NCBI GenBank assembly: GCA_007128555.1
Contig: SKXF01000137.1
Coordinates: 1 to 6,588, forward strand
DNA length: 6,588 bases
DNA from: Clostridia bacterium
Lineage (GTDB): Bacteria > Bacillota_E > SLMV01 > PUMD01
Direction of reading: 5' to 3'
Positions within the stretch are counted from its first letter, which is position 1, and each line of letters opens with the position of its first letter. Shown here in pieces: positions 6,132-6,588 of the stretch. Both the position numbers and the translations under genes were made by a program. Below the pieces are notes generated by a model, which saw only the letters and a program-made list of their open reading frames with translations, was not told the origin of the DNA and made no database searches.

Positions 6132-6588
6132 ATGGTTGATCCCCGCGTGCAGTGCGGCTTCGTTGCCATCGCCGTGGCTGGCTGCACTTACCTGTGGACG
6201 CAGGGTCTATCGCATCACAACGTGATCTGGGTCTTCGTGGGGCTCGGTGCTGCCCTGGTCCTGGCGGGGCTGGTAGGTGGGATAAGGCTTATCCTTGTGG
6301 TCCTGGTTCTATCCTGTGTGTCCATCTACGTTTTTGCCCTTCACATATACCCGCCGGAACTGCACTGGGTCACCGGTGAGGAGGTCCAGGCAGATCCTAT
6401 GCATTTTCACCGCACGGCCGAGCCCGAGATGGACCGGTTGAGGGCAAAAATTGGGATCGAGCAGTGGATGAACGAACTCGACGATGACACGGCTCGAGTG
6501 GTTTTTCTGACCGATTGGGTCGCGAATCAGTGGTCGCACTCAGGTAGCAATCAGCCGTCCAATCCCGACCCACTGACCATCCTGCGAG
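6132..6588 (+). CDS. Transglutaminase-like domain protein with N-terminal membrane segments (partial, 3' end missing)
   Basis: The ORF is open from ATG 6132 to the window edge (152 codons plus one base). Residues 9-23 are moderately hydrophobic. About 32-68 (VIWVFVGLGAALVLAGLVGG, then ILVVLVLSCVSIYVFALHIY) form one long or two short membrane segments. The remainder should lie on one side of the membrane, probably outside. Residues 98-152 are soluble and end with FLTDWVANQWSHSG, then NQPSNPDPLTILRE. I associate this tryptophan-containing run with the start of transglutaminase-like domains, where a loop with the catalytic Cys follows shortly after. That Cys, and the His and Asp partners, lie beyond the window, so activity cannot be judged. 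The start is supported by AGGGGAG (6118-6124), seven bases upstream. It diverges from the M20 remnant. Bacterial transglutaminase-like proteins are mostly proteases or peptide-modifying enzymes of unknown substrate. Confidence 0.6.
   Translation, partial: MVDPRVQCGFVAIAVAGCTYLWTQGLSHHNVIWVFVGLGAALVLAGLVGGIRLILVVLVLSCVSIYVFALHIYPPELHWVTGEEVQADPMHFHRTAEPEMDRLRAKIGIEQWMNELDDDTARVVFLTDWVANQWSHSGSNQPSNPDPLTILR

Noticed and set aside
1..6588. CRISPR array, tRNA/rRNA, insertion sequence or defence genes
   Set aside because: No regularly spaced repeats, no tRNA-like cloverleaf, no transposase-like protein or flanking terminal repeats, and no nuclease or toxin-antitoxin signatures were seen on either strand.

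Overview
The window looks like a stretch of a GC-rich bacterial chromosome, roughly 55-60% GC by eye. It uses ATG/GTG starts and purine-rich Shine-Dalgarno sites. The gene content is small-molecule catabolism plus one envelope-type protein: a membrane-anchored alpha/beta hydrolase, an MmgE/PrpD-family protein, a YtcJ/NfdA-type amidohydrolase, a broken M20-type amidohydrolase/peptidase, an orphan small ORF and the start of a transglutaminase-like membrane protein. Such sets occur in environmental heterotrophs (for example SAR202-like Chloroflexota, Proteobacteria or Acidobacteriota). No marker here fixes the phylum.

Layout. Positions 25-1119 (minus) encode a proline-iminopeptidase-like alpha/beta hydrolase with an N-terminal membrane anchor and a GTG start. 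Positions 1120-1720 hold no convincing gene, only a weak promoter candidate and a possible coding remnant. Positions 1721-3064 (minus) encode an MmgE/PrpD protein and 3189-4802 (minus) an amidohydrolase. These two are tandem, 124 bases apart, with no terminator seen between them, so they may share a transcript. Positions 4803-5226 are intergenic, with an 18-base palindrome just upstream of the amidohydrolase and an AT-rich island (about 33% GC at 5051-5120). The island carries a good sigma70-type promoter pointing right. That promoter lies about 100 bases ahead of an unrecognised 100-residue ORF on the plus strand (5227-5529).

The main discovery is in 5530-6131. On the minus strand the N-terminus of an M20-family (YgeY-like) metallohydrolase can be read at 5725-5955, but only by joining four reading frames through three -1 frameshifts. 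It still has a strong Shine-Dalgarno site and ATG. It appears to be a recently broken, truncated gene. The last 457 bases (6132 onward, plus strand, running off the window) encode a protein with N-terminal membrane segments followed by the beginning of what looks like a transglutaminase-like domain.

How the genes could work together is inference. The amidohydrolase would cleave an amide or related C-N bond, the MmgE/PrpD protein would dehydrate, decarboxylate or isomerise a hydroxy- or unsaturated acid, and the M20 enzyme would once have supplied another amide hydrolysis. This is a plausible but unproven catabolic cluster. I found no CRISPR array, RNA gene, insertion sequence, defence system or other clearly novel system.
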